64,000 nt of DNA, from assembly GCF_016862895.1 (NCBI RefSeq), contig NZ_BONV01000017.1, positions 151,502-215,501 on the forward strand. The letters are read 5' to 3'. The notes beneath the pieces were generated by a model that saw nothing but the letters and a program-made list of their open reading frames with translations, was not told the DNA's origin and searched no databases. This document shows positions 7,698 to 15,091 of this stretch, one piece after another (within the stretch, counting starts at the first letter, position 1; every line of letters begins with the position of its first letter). The position numbers and the translations under genes are program-made. This DNA is from Planotetraspora kaengkrachanensis (lineage in GTDB: Bacteria; Actinomycetota; Actinomycetes; Streptosporangiales; Streptosporangiaceae).

Positions 7698-8859
7698 TCA
7701 TCGGCACGCCGGGCGTCGCGGTCGACGCGGCCAGCGCCAGCGCCCCCGCGAGGGCGAAGGCCGTGCCGAACCCGGCGTGCGTGATCAGGGCGCCGAGGAT
7801 CGGGGGCGTGCCGGCGGCGATCAGGTTCTGCCCCGTGTTCTGCGCTCCCATGGCCCGGCCGGCCCAGGCCGGGCCGGCGAGTTCTGAGACGGCGGTGAAG
7901 GCAAGGCCGTTCCCGCTCATCGAGATCACCAACGCCGCGACGAGCAGGGCGGGAGCCGCGGTGTTCCCGGCCTGCACGGCCGCCGCCAGCACGAGCATGA
8001 CGGCGGCGTTGACCAGGGCGAGCCGCCGCATGGGACCGACCCGGCTGCCTGCGAGGTCCGACCACCTGCCGCACAGGAGCCTGCCGCCCGCGCCGGCGAG
8101 CTGCGCGGCCGCGATCACCTGACTGGCCGTCGCGGCGGCCCAGTGGCGCTCGGCCACCAGGTAGGTCAGCGCGAAGGCGGCGGTGGCGAACTGGGGGACG
8201 ACGAGCAACATGCTGGCCGCGTGCACCCGCCACAGCGCCGGGTCGGTGTACGGCGAGGCGGAACGTGAGCCGCCGGACGTCTCGGAACGAGGGGGGTCCA
8301 CCACCATCAGCCCGACACAGCAGGTCGTGACGAGGCAGATCGCGGCCATGGCCAGCAGGGCGCCCCGGACGCCCCCGAGGTGGAGGGCGGGTGGGGCGAT
8401 CACTCCGGCGAGGGCCACGCCGAGGGGTTGCGCGGTCTGCCGCCAGCCCATCGCGACCCCGCGCCGCTCCTTCGGGAACCAGCCGAGGACGACCCGTCCG
8501 CTCGCGGCGTTCGCCGAGGCGCCCGCGGCGCCTGCCAGGCCCAGAAGGGCCGCGAGCACGGCGGGATGGCCGGCGAACGCCGCCGCCCCCAGGAAGACCG
8601 TGGCGAGGGCGAGTCCGCTGGTCATCGCGAGCCTCTCGCCGTACCTGTCGGCGACCCAGCCCCACGCGATGAGGGTGAAGAGCATGCCCGCGCTGGGCGC
8701 GCCGACGACGACCCCGGCCTCGGCGAGTGTGAGCCCGTGCTCGGCCTCGAGGGCGGGGAGCAGGAACGGCAGGCCGTACATGAACACGCATCCGGCGCCC
8801 TGTGCCGCCATGCCGAGGCTCAGCATGGCCCAGCGATTCGGTCTTCCCATGCCAGGCAT
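7657..8859 (-). CDS. Major facilitator superfamily transporter
   Basis: About 400 residues with 12 predicted helices. The N-terminal half has GLPFLLPALEAEHGLTLAEA and the motif-A-like loop WVADRYGERLA after TM2; the central loop and the repeat LLCGRWSDLAG fit the drug/metabolite MFS group. The substrate is unknown. Starts at 8859 and 8850 (MPGM) are both possible; 8859 is chosen because GGAGAG lies 12 bases upstream. The coding end overlaps the convergent CNNM gene by 41 bp, and the extreme C-terminus encoded there looks like read-through rather than conserved sequence. Confidence 0.85.
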   Translation of the reverse strand: MPGMGRPNRWAMLSLGMAAQGAGCVFMYGLPFLLPALEAEHGLTLAEAGVVVGAPSAGMLFTLIAWGWVADRYGERLAMTSGLALATVFLGAAAFAGHPAVLAALLGLAGAAGASANAASGRVVLGWFPKERRGVAMGWRQTAQPLGVALAGVIAPPALHLGGVRGALLAMAAICLVTTCCVGLMVVDPPRSETSGGSRSASPYTDPALWRVHAASMLLVVPQFATAAFALTYLVAERHWAAATASQVIAAAQLAGAGGRLLCGRWSDLAGSRVGPMRRLALVNAAVMLVLAAAVQAGNTAAPALLVAALVISMSGNGLAFTAVSELAGPAWAGRAMGAQNTGQNLIAAGTPPILGALITHAGFGTAFALAGALALAASTATPGVPMITPRAVRRPVSPD

Positions 8860-9149
8860 GCTAGGCCGTATCTCTCCATTTAAGACAAATATGTTCATAT
8901 CATGAGACACATGGAAAAGTGATCTAAGCCGCTCCGGAGAGTGCCGCAAGCCGGCAGAAAGCGCAGTGCAAGGCCGGCCGGGACAATGGTGATCACAAAT
9001 CGGCCGGACGACGGGGGAGGAATCATGGCGATCGGCCACACCGCCGATCCGTCTTCTCCGGGCTCCCCGCGGATCCTCGGCGGAGGGCGGAAACGCCCCC
9101 GCCACCATGGGTCCGACGGAAACACGCCCGGGCATGACGCAACAGAAAA
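8860..9149. other. Gene-free stretch between the MFS gene and the tRNA-Leu terminator
   Basis: No convincing gene was found. It contains an AT-rich palindrome, ATATG-TT-CATAT (8889-8900), just upstream of the MFS start, which could be a repressor site or part of the promoter. A 75-codon frame from 9025 has a good-looking ribosome binding site but runs antisense through the terminator and the tRNA, so it was not called. Confidence 0.4.
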
Positions 9150-9188
9150 GGCCTCAGGATGGAAGCTTTGCTTCCGCCACCTGAGGCC
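9150..9188 (-). terminator. Intrinsic terminator of tRNA-Leu
   Basis: GGCCTCAGG and CCTGAGGCC form the outer stem, with GGAAGC/GCTTCC continuing inside it. On the minus strand the hairpin is followed by TTTTCTGTT. It begins 13 bases after the mature 3' end of the tRNA. Confidence 0.8.
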
Positions 9189-9201
9189 GTCGATGAATCT
9201 G

Positions 9202-9284
9202 TGGGCAAGGGGGGAGTTGAACCCCCACGTCCTTTCGGACACACGGACCTGAACCGTGCGCGTCTGCCATTCCGCCACTTGCCC
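9202..9284 (-). tRNA. tRNA-Leu(CAG)
   Basis: An 83-nt class II tRNA. The acceptor stem GGGCAAG/CTTGCCC pairs perfectly, with discriminator base A. The anticodon stem CACGG/CCGTG encloses loop TTCAGGT, giving anticodon CAG, which reads CUG. A long variable arm (TGTCCGAAAGGACG) and T-arm GGGGG-TTCAACT-CCCCC are present. The 3' CCA is not encoded. CUG is the main leucine codon in such GC-rich genomes. Confidence 0.97.
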
Positions 9285-9442
9285 CTTACGGGTGCTCCCA
9301 TCGCTGGGTGCCTGGAAAGGTTAGCACGCAACCGCCGGTGCTACCGAACCCGGATACGATCCTTCTAGACGACGGAGCGAAGGAGCTCGCTGAAGCCCCG
9401 GAGCGGGTCGCGACCATAGACAGAATGGAAGGGAGGTAGCCG

Positions 9443-10183
9443 GTGGGAGTCCTTCAGCGCTTCGAGCGCAGGCTCGAAGGCTTGGTTGAAGGTGCCTTTG
9501 CGCGGGCCTTCAAGTCCGACCTCCAGCCGGTCGAGGTTGCAAGCGCCGTGCAGAGGGAGATGGACGAACGGGCGGCGATCGTCGCCCAGGGCCGGACCCT
9601 CGTGCCGAACGACTTCGTGGTGGAACTCTCGACGACCGACAGCGAGCGGCTCGAGGTTTACGCCGACAGCATCGGCCACGAGCTGGCCAACCTCGCCCGG
9701 GAGTACGCCACGGAGCAGGGCTACTCGTTCGTGGGACCGGTCAGGATGCGGTTCGAGACGGCCGACGACCTCGCGGTCGGGCTGTTCCGGATCCGTTCGG
9801 GCGTCATCCGGGGGGCGACGGTCGAGCAGGACGAGATCCGCCAGCCGGTGAGCGACCTGCCCGCGGGCCGCCCAGGCGCCTTCGGCGGACGCCCTCGGCT
9901 TCTGGTCTCCACCCAGGACGACCCTCAGGGGCAGCGGTCGTACGAGCTGACAACTCCGGTCACGCTGCTCGGCCGAGGCACCGACTGCGATCTCCGATTG
10001 GTGGATCCCGGCGTCTCACGGCATCATGCCGAGCTACGAGTCGAGGGGCAGCAGGTCGTACTCGTCGATCTGGGTTCCACGAACGGCACCTTCATCAACG
10101 GCCAGCCGATCCGCAGGATCGAGATGCAGGACGGGACGAGGGTGACGTTGGGCCGCACGACACTGGTGTTCCGCCGCGATTAG
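9443..10183 (+). CDS. fhaA: FhaA: DUF3662 plus FHA-domain signalling protein
   Basis: A cytoplasmic protein of 246 residues. The N-terminal DUF3662 domain (about 1-120, starting GVLQRFERRLEGLVEGAFAR) is followed by a short linker and a C-terminal FHA domain (about 170-246). The FHA phosphothreonine-binding signatures are LLGRGTDCDL, SRHHAEL and GSTNGTFING. In mycobacteria FhaA binds phosphorylated partners such as MviN and controls peptidoglycan synthesis at the pole. The linker is shorter than in Mycobacterium FhaA. GTG at 9443 follows GGGAGG. It is the first gene of the cluster running to pknB; FhaB follows after 17 bases. Confidence 0.95.
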   Translation: MGVLQRFERRLEGLVEGAFARAFKSDLQPVEVASAVQREMDERAAIVAQGRTLVPNDFVVELSTTDSERLEVYADSIGHELANLAREYATEQGYSFVGPVRMRFETADDLAVGLFRIRSGVIRGATVEQDEIRQPVSDLPAGRPGAFGGRPRLLVSTQDDPQGQRSYELTTPVTLLGRGTDCDLRLVDPGVSRHHAELRVEGQQVVLVDLGSTNGTFINGQPIRRIEMQDGTRVTLGRTTLVFRRD

Positions 10184-10200
10184 AGGTAGACAAACCGTCC

Positions 10201-10665
10201 ATGTCCGAGCTAACGCTGCTGCTGATCCGGCTCGCCTTCCTGGCGGCGCTGTGGTTCTTCGTGATTGCCGCGGTCGGCGTCATCCGGACAGACTTGTTCG
10301 GCCCCCGTACGGCGCCCGCGGTCGCACGGAAGCCGGCCAAAGTGGCCAAACCCCCGTCCCGGGCCAAGAAGGGGGATCCTCGTCAGCTGATCGTCACCGG
10401 TGGCCCCCTGCAAGGGACCATCATCAACCTCACGGAGACTCCCATCACCATCGGCCGAGCGAACGATGCCACGCTGGTCCTCAGCGATGACTACGCTTCG
10501 AGCCGGCACGCCCGGCTCTTCCCCCAGGACGGCCAGTGGATCGTGGAAGATCTCGGCTCGACCAACGGCACGTACCTTGAACGCTCTAAAGTGACCCGCC
10601 CGACGCCGGTGCCTCTCGGAGTTCCGATCCGCATCGGCAAAACCGTCATCGAATTGCGCAAATGA
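10201..10665 (+). CDS. fhaB: FhaB (FipA-like): membrane-anchored FHA protein
   Basis: A 154-residue protein with one N-terminal TM helix (about 2-24, LTLLLIRLAFLAALWFFVIA), a basic linker and a cytoplasmic FHA domain (about 60-154) with IGRANDATLV, SSRHARLF and STNGTYLE. Mycobacterial FhaB/FipA links PknA/B phosphorylation to the divisome (FtsZ-FtsQ) under oxidative stress; the same role is inferred here from family and context. Its stop overlaps the pstP start in ATGA. Confidence 0.94.
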   Translation: MSELTLLLIRLAFLAALWFFVIAAVGVIRTDLFGPRTAPAVARKPAKVAKPPSRAKKGDPRQLIVTGGPLQGTIINLTETPITIGRANDATLVLSDDYASSRHARLFPQDGQWIVEDLGSTNGTYLERSKVTRPTPVPLGVPIRIGKTVIELRK

Positions 10666-11945
10666 CAATCGCACTCCGCTACGCCGCCCGCTCGGACGTC
10701 GGCCTCCTCCGCGAAGGCAACGAGGACTCCGCGTACGCCAGCGCGCGCCTGCTCGCCGTCGCCGACGGCATGGGCGGGCATGCTCACGGCGAGGTGGCCA
10801 GTTCGGTCGCCATCGCCGCCATGTCGTCCCTTGACAAGGACGCATTCGGGGGTGACCTGCTCACCGAAATCGAAGCGGCGGTCCGGGACGCCAACCATCA
10901 GCTCCACGCGATGGTGGCCCGGGACCCGAGCCTCAAGGGCATGGGCACCACCCTCACCGCGATGCTCTGGAACGGGCCCCGGTTCGCGCTGATCCACGTC
11001 GGCGACTCCCGCGCGTACCTGCTGCGCAACGGCGAGCTCTACCAGATCACCCACGACCACACCCTCGTGCAGTCGCTGGTGGACGACGGCCGCATCACCC
11101 AGGAGGAGGCCGCCAACCATCCCCAGCGGTCCATCCTGCTGCGCGCCCTGGACGGCAGCGGCGAGGTCGACCCCGATCTGCAGGACCGTGAGGCCCAGGT
11201 GGGCGACCGGTACCTGCTCTGCTCCGACGGTCTGTCCACCGTGGTCAGCGCTGAGACCCTGCACCACACGCTCAGCACGGTCGAGGACCCGGAAGAGACC
11301 GTCCGCCAGCTCATCGACCTGGCCAACAGGGGCGGCGGGCCCGACAACATCACCTGCGTGCTGGCCGACGTGATCGAGGTCGACGACACCCAGCCTCCGC
11401 TCACCGCGGCCGCGGTCGTCGGGGCCGCGGGATCCGGACGGGTGCGCGGCGTTCCGCCGGACACACCGGCAGGCCGTGCCACCGTCATCACCGCTCCGCA
11501 GCCCGTGATCGTGGACGACGACCTCGACGGGGAGCCGCTGGCCGACGCGCGGGCGGCGAGGCCTTCCAAGAAGCGCCGGTCCTGGCCGCTCGTGACCACC
11601 ATGATCGTGATCGTGGCCGCCGTGCTCGGGGCCGGCGGCTACTTCGGCTACAAGTGGACCCAGGACCAGTTCTACGTCGGCGCCAGCGGGGGCGAGCTCG
11701 TGGTCTTCCGCGGCGTCGACGCGCAACTCGGTCCGCTGTCGCTGAACAAGGTCGCCTACACCGATCACGTGAAGCTCTCGTCGTTGTCCGCCGTCCAGCA
11801 GGACCAGATCCACAGCGGGATCCCCGTCGACACCCTTCAGGCCGGGATCTCCACGCTCAAGGGCTTCACCACCGGCACGACGGACACGAACACGCCCCCG
11901 CAGGACGGCGGCGCCACTCCGACCCCCTCGAGGTCCGCTAAGTGA
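10662..11945 (+). CDS. pstP: PstP: membrane PP2C-type Ser/Thr phosphatase
   Basis: A 427-residue protein. The PPM/PP2C catalytic domain covers about residues 1-240 with metal-binding Asp35 (VADGMGGH), Asp189 (CSDGLS) and Asp228 (GGPDNIT). A Pro/Ala-rich juxtamembrane linker, a TM helix (about 308-330) and an extracytoplasmic tail of about 97 residues ending in Thr/Pro-rich sequence follow. By family it removes phosphates placed by PknB, including on PknB itself and CwlM-type substrates. It overlaps fhaB and rodA, so co-translation of the chain is likely. Confidence 0.95.
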   Translation: MTIALRYAARSDVGLLREGNEDSAYASARLLAVADGMGGHAHGEVASSVAIAAMSSLDKDAFGGDLLTEIEAAVRDANHQLHAMVARDPSLKGMGTTLTAMLWNGPRFALIHVGDSRAYLLRNGELYQITHDHTLVQSLVDDGRITQEEAANHPQRSILLRALDGSGEVDPDLQDREAQVGDRYLLCSDGLSTVVSAETLHHTLSTVEDPEETVRQLIDLANRGGGPDNITCVLADVIEVDDTQPPLTAAAVVGAAGSGRVRGVPPDTPAGRATVITAPQPVIVDDDLDGEPLADARAARPSKKRRSWPLVTTMIVIVAAVLGAGGYFGYKWTQDQFYVGASGGELVVFRGVDAQLGPLSLNKVAYTDHVKLSSLSAVQQDQIHSGIPVDTLQAGISTLKGFTTGTTDTNTPPQDGGATPTPSRSAK

Positions 11946-13315
11946 GTGCTGTCGACGGCGCCCCCGTCCCGATGACCGCGAAGCGGCGCGGGGCCCAGCT
12001 GGCGATGCTGGCCTTCGCCGTGCTGATCGTCATGGGCGCCTACGCCAGCGTCGGCCTGGGGTTGGACGGCAAGATCCCCTCGGGCATGCTGACCTACGGT
12101 CTCGGTCTCGGCGCGCTGATGCTCGCCGCCTACCTCGTGCTCGCGAAATTCGCCCCCTGGGCCGATCCGCTCCTGCTTCCCCTGGTGACCCTGGTCAACG
12201 GCATCGGGATCGTCATGATCTACCGGCTGGAGCAGGCGCCCATGCCCGGCGCCAACGCCACGACCCAGCTGATGTGGACGGCGCTCGGCGTCGTGATGTT
12301 CTCCGCGACTTTGATCGTGTTGAAGGACCAGCGCGCCTTGCAACGCCTGACGTACACCGCCGGTTTCGCCGGAGTGATCCTTCTGGCGATCCCCGCCGTT
12401 CTGCCCGCCAGCCTGAGCGAGGTGCAGGGCGCGAAGATCTGGATCCGCCTGGGCCAGTTCTCCATCCAGCCGGGCGAGTTCGCCAAGCTCGCGCTCGTCG
12501 TCTTCTTCGCCGGCTACCTCGTCGCCAAGCGCGACGTCCTCGCCCTCGCCGGCCGCCGTCTGCTGTTCATCGACCTGCCCAGAGCCCGCGACCTCGGCCC
12601 GGTTCTCATCACGTGGGGCTTCGCGATCGCCACGCTGATCCTGGAGAAGGACCTCGGCACCTCGCTGCTGCTGTTCGGCACGTTCATCGCGATGTTGTAC
12701 ATCGCCACCCAGCGCACCTCGTGGGTGCTCATCGGGATCCTGCTCTTCGCCGGCGGCGCCGTACTGGCCGGGATGGCCTTCAGCCACGTCGAGGCCCGCT
12801 TCGACGCCTGGCTGCACGCGGACTCGCCGGAACTCTACGAGACCGCCGGTTTCCAGCTCATGCAGGGGCTGTTCGCCATGGGCTCGGGAGGCATCCTCGG
12901 CACAGGTCTCGGGCAGGGTCACCCCAACCTGATCCCGCTGGCGTTCTCCGACTTCATCTTCCCCGCGACGGGCGAGGAACTCGGCCTCACCGGCCTGATG
13001 GCCCTCCTCCTGGTCTACGCGCTGATCGTCCAGCGCGGGCTGCGGACGGCGATAGCGGCCCGCGACCCGTTCTCCAAGCTGCTGGCGGGGGGCCTGTCGT
13101 TCATCCTCGCCTGGCAGGTCTTCATCATCGTCGGCGGCGTGACCAGGCTGATCCCGCTCACCGGCCTGGTGACGCCGTTCATGTCCGCGGGAGGATCGGC
13201 ACTGCTGGCTAACTGGATGCTTATCGCTGTTCTGGTACGCATGTCGGACGCGGCCCGCCGGCCGCCGCCACAGGCCATCCAGGACGAGGGGCTCACCCAG
13301 GTGATGCAGCGATGA
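11942..13315 (+). CDS. rodA: SEDS-family peptidoglycan glycosyltransferase (RodA/FtsW)
   Basis: A polytopic membrane protein of 457 residues, the glycan-polymerising partner of the class B PBP encoded next. SEDS features seen are KIWIRLGQFSIQPGEFAKL, LLILEKDLGTSLL-type sequence after a long loop, and a C-terminal region with LIPLTGLVTPFMSAGGSALL. It starts at GTG inside the pstP stop overlap and ends inside the pbpA start overlap. By position it is the elongation-type RodA homologue of the fha-pkn cluster; a sporulation or division FtsW role cannot be excluded because the two groups are very similar. Confidence 0.93.
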   Translation: MSAVDGAPVPMTAKRRGAQLAMLAFAVLIVMGAYASVGLGLDGKIPSGMLTYGLGLGALMLAAYLVLAKFAPWADPLLLPLVTLVNGIGIVMIYRLEQAPMPGANATTQLMWTALGVVMFSATLIVLKDQRALQRLTYTAGFAGVILLAIPAVLPASLSEVQGAKIWIRLGQFSIQPGEFAKLALVVFFAGYLVAKRDVLALAGRRLLFIDLPRARDLGPVLITWGFAIATLILEKDLGTSLLLFGTFIAMLYIATQRTSWVLIGILLFAGGAVLAGMAFSHVEARFDAWLHADSPELYETAGFQLMQGLFAMGSGGILGTGLGQGHPNLIPLAFSDFIFPATGEELGLTGLMALLLVYALIVQRGLRTAIAARDPFSKLLAGGLSFILAWQVFIIVGGVTRLIPLTGLVTPFMSAGGSALLANWMLIAVLVRMSDAARRPPPQAIQDEGLTQVMQR

Positions 13316-14769
13316 ACGGCACGCTCAAGCGAGCCGCGGTGGCCTGCCTCCTCATGTTCGGCCTCCTCATGGCCAATGTGACCTATCTCGGGGCGGTGAA
13401 GGGCGACAGCCTGCGCCACGACAACCGCAACGTGCGGTCCTTCTACGAGCGCTACGCCGTCGACCGCGGGTGGATCACCGCCGACAACGGCAAGGTGACG
13501 CTGGCCAAGACCGTCGACTCCGGGGACCCCACGTACCGGTTCGAACGGAGATATCCGCAGGGCAAGGCCTTCGCCCACGCCGTCGGTTATTTCGCGCCCG
13601 AGAGCGCGACGGGGATCGAGGGCGCGGAGGGCAAGTACCTCGACGGCAGCCACCCCGACCTGGTCGTCCGGCGCGCGATCGACCTGATCACCAACAAGCC
13701 GGCCAAGGGCGCCAGCGTCGACCTGACGCTCAACGTCGACGCCCAGCAGATCGCCTACAAGGACCTGGCGAACACGGGCAAGCGCGGAGCGGTCGTGGCG
13801 CTCGACCCGCGTACGGGGGCGATCCTGACGATGGTCTCGGTCCCCTCCTACGACCCCGACCCCCTCGCGGTGGCCAACAAGGACAACGTCAACAAGGCCT
13901 ACGCCAAGCTCGAAAAGGATCCGAACCACCCGTTGCTCGACCGGGCCATCGACCTGACCTACGCACCGGGCTCGACCTTCAAGACGATCACGTCGGCGGC
14001 GTTCCTCAGCGACGACTCGTCCCGGAGCGCCGAGACCGAGGTCGACGCGCCGGACTCGAAGACCTTCAAGGACAGCAACACGCCGCTGGTCAACTACCAC
14101 GGCGAGTCGTGCGGCGGCCGGGCCACGCTGCTCGAGGCGCTGACCATCTCCTGCAACACGCCCTTCGGCATCATCGGAGTCGGTCTCGGCTACGACAAGC
14201 TGAAGGACCAGGCGGAGAAGTTCGGCATCGGCAAGAAACTCGCCATCCCGCTGAGCGTCGCGGGAAGCAGCATCGGCAAGGACGAGGGGGAGACCGCTCT
14301 CGCCCAGACCTCCATCGGGCAGCGCAGCAACCAGATGACCCCGATGCAGATGGCGATGGTCGCCGCCGGGATCGCGAACAAGGGCACGGTCATGACGCCC
14401 TACCTCGTCAACAAGATCATGGGACCGGACGGCAGCGAGGTCACCTCCACCGACCCCGAGGAGTTCTCCGAGGCGGTCGATCCCGAGGTCGCCTCGCAGT
14501 TGACGAAGATGATGGTGAACGTGGTGCGGTCCGGAACCGGCACCGCGGCCCAGTTGCCCGGCATCACGGTGGCCGGCAAGACCGGCACCGCCGAGACCTC
14601 GCCCGGCCAGGCGTCACACGCGTGGTTCATCTCGTTCGCCCCCGCGGACAACCCGCGGGTCGCCGTGGCGGTCTTCGTCGAATCCGGCAGCGCGGGCAAC
14701 GACGCGTCAGGCGGAGGCGTCGCCGCCCCGATCGCCCGTGACGTCATGCAGGCGGTACTCAAGAAATGA
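13312..14769 (+). CDS. pbpA: PbpA: class B penicillin-binding protein (transpeptidase)
   Basis: A 485-residue monofunctional D,D-transpeptidase with an N-terminal signal anchor (about 8-28), a short dimerisation region (about 45-130) and a transpeptidase domain. Active-site motifs are S221-T-F-K224 (nucleophile Ser221), S280-C-N282 and K423-T-G-T426. It would crosslink peptidoglycan outside the membrane, in complex with the SEDS protein encoded directly upstream (ATGA overlap). No PASTA domains are present; in this cluster they are carried by PknB. Confidence 0.95.
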   Translation: MNGTLKRAAVACLLMFGLLMANVTYLGAVKGDSLRHDNRNVRSFYERYAVDRGWITADNGKVTLAKTVDSGDPTYRFERRYPQGKAFAHAVGYFAPESATGIEGAEGKYLDGSHPDLVVRRAIDLITNKPAKGASVDLTLNVDAQQIAYKDLANTGKRGAVVALDPRTGAILTMVSVPSYDPDPLAVANKDNVNKAYAKLEKDPNHPLLDRAIDLTYAPGSTFKTITSAAFLSDDSSRSAETEVDAPDSKTFKDSNTPLVNYHGESCGGRATLLEALTISCNTPFGIIGVGLGYDKLKDQAEKFGIGKKLAIPLSVAGSSIGKDEGETALAQTSIGQRSNQMTPMQMAMVAAGIANKGTVMTPYLVNKIMGPDGSEVTSTDPEEFSEAVDPEVASQLTKMMVNVVRSGTGTAAQLPGITVAGKTGTAETSPGQASHAWFISFAPADNPRVAVAVFVESGSAGNDASGGGVAAPIARDVMQAVLKK

Positions 14770-15019
14770 TCTCAATGAAATCGTTGTCGGACAGGTGGCC
14801 TGGTCGGACCGGCACCATCGCCGCTCACGTGACGTCGGCACTCCCGTACGCGACGCGGTCGGCTATGGTAAGCACCGCGGCACAATCCACCCGGACGCCC
14901 ACACCGGCTCCGTCCCCGACCCCGACCCCCATTCAGACCGCCTCAACCGCGACGCCAGGTGATGCTCCCGGCCCCCCGGGGTCCCCAAAAGGCACAAGAC
15001 CTCTGAATGAGGAGACGTG
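14770..15019. other. Spacer between pbpA and the pknB upstream frame
   Basis: About 250 bases without a convincing protein gene. Frames here encode Pro/Thr-rich sequence with poor codon bias. No promoter with both boxes was recognised, although TATGGT at about 14872 could serve as a -10. pknB may be transcribed by read-through, from a promoter here, or both. Confidence 0.35.
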
Positions 15020-15091
15020 ATGGGGAAAGGGACCGATGATGGACAGCGGTGGCACCCCAAGATGAACGGCAAGGGACAGTGCAGGAAATGA
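15020..15091 (+). CDS. 23-codon upstream frame overlapping the pknB start (possible leader peptide)
   Basis: ATG at 15020 is preceded by AGGAG at five-base spacing, the best ribosome binding site in the whole spacer. The frame encodes a basic 23-residue peptide beginning MGKGTDDGQRW and ends with TGA in AAATGA, so its stop overlaps the pknB ATG by the usual ATGA arrangement. pknB itself has only GGAA touching its start codon. The simplest reading is translational coupling, with the short frame delivering ribosomes to pknB. No known family is recognised, and conservation in relatives has not been tested. Confidence 0.5.
   Translation: MGKGTDDGQRWHPKMNGKGQCRK

Noticed and set aside
9025..9252. 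75-codon plus-strand frame starting MAIGHTADP with GGGGGAGG upstream
   Set aside because: It continues through the tRNA-Leu terminator and antisense to the tRNA itself, and its composition follows those RNA structures. The ribosome binding site is probably chance.
15049..15087. GTG at 15049 as the pknB start (13 extra residues)
   Set aside because: No ribosome binding site precedes it, and the extra residues have no kinase similarity. ATG 15088 overlaps the short upstream frame and starts the usual MTQPRLLGGRY region.
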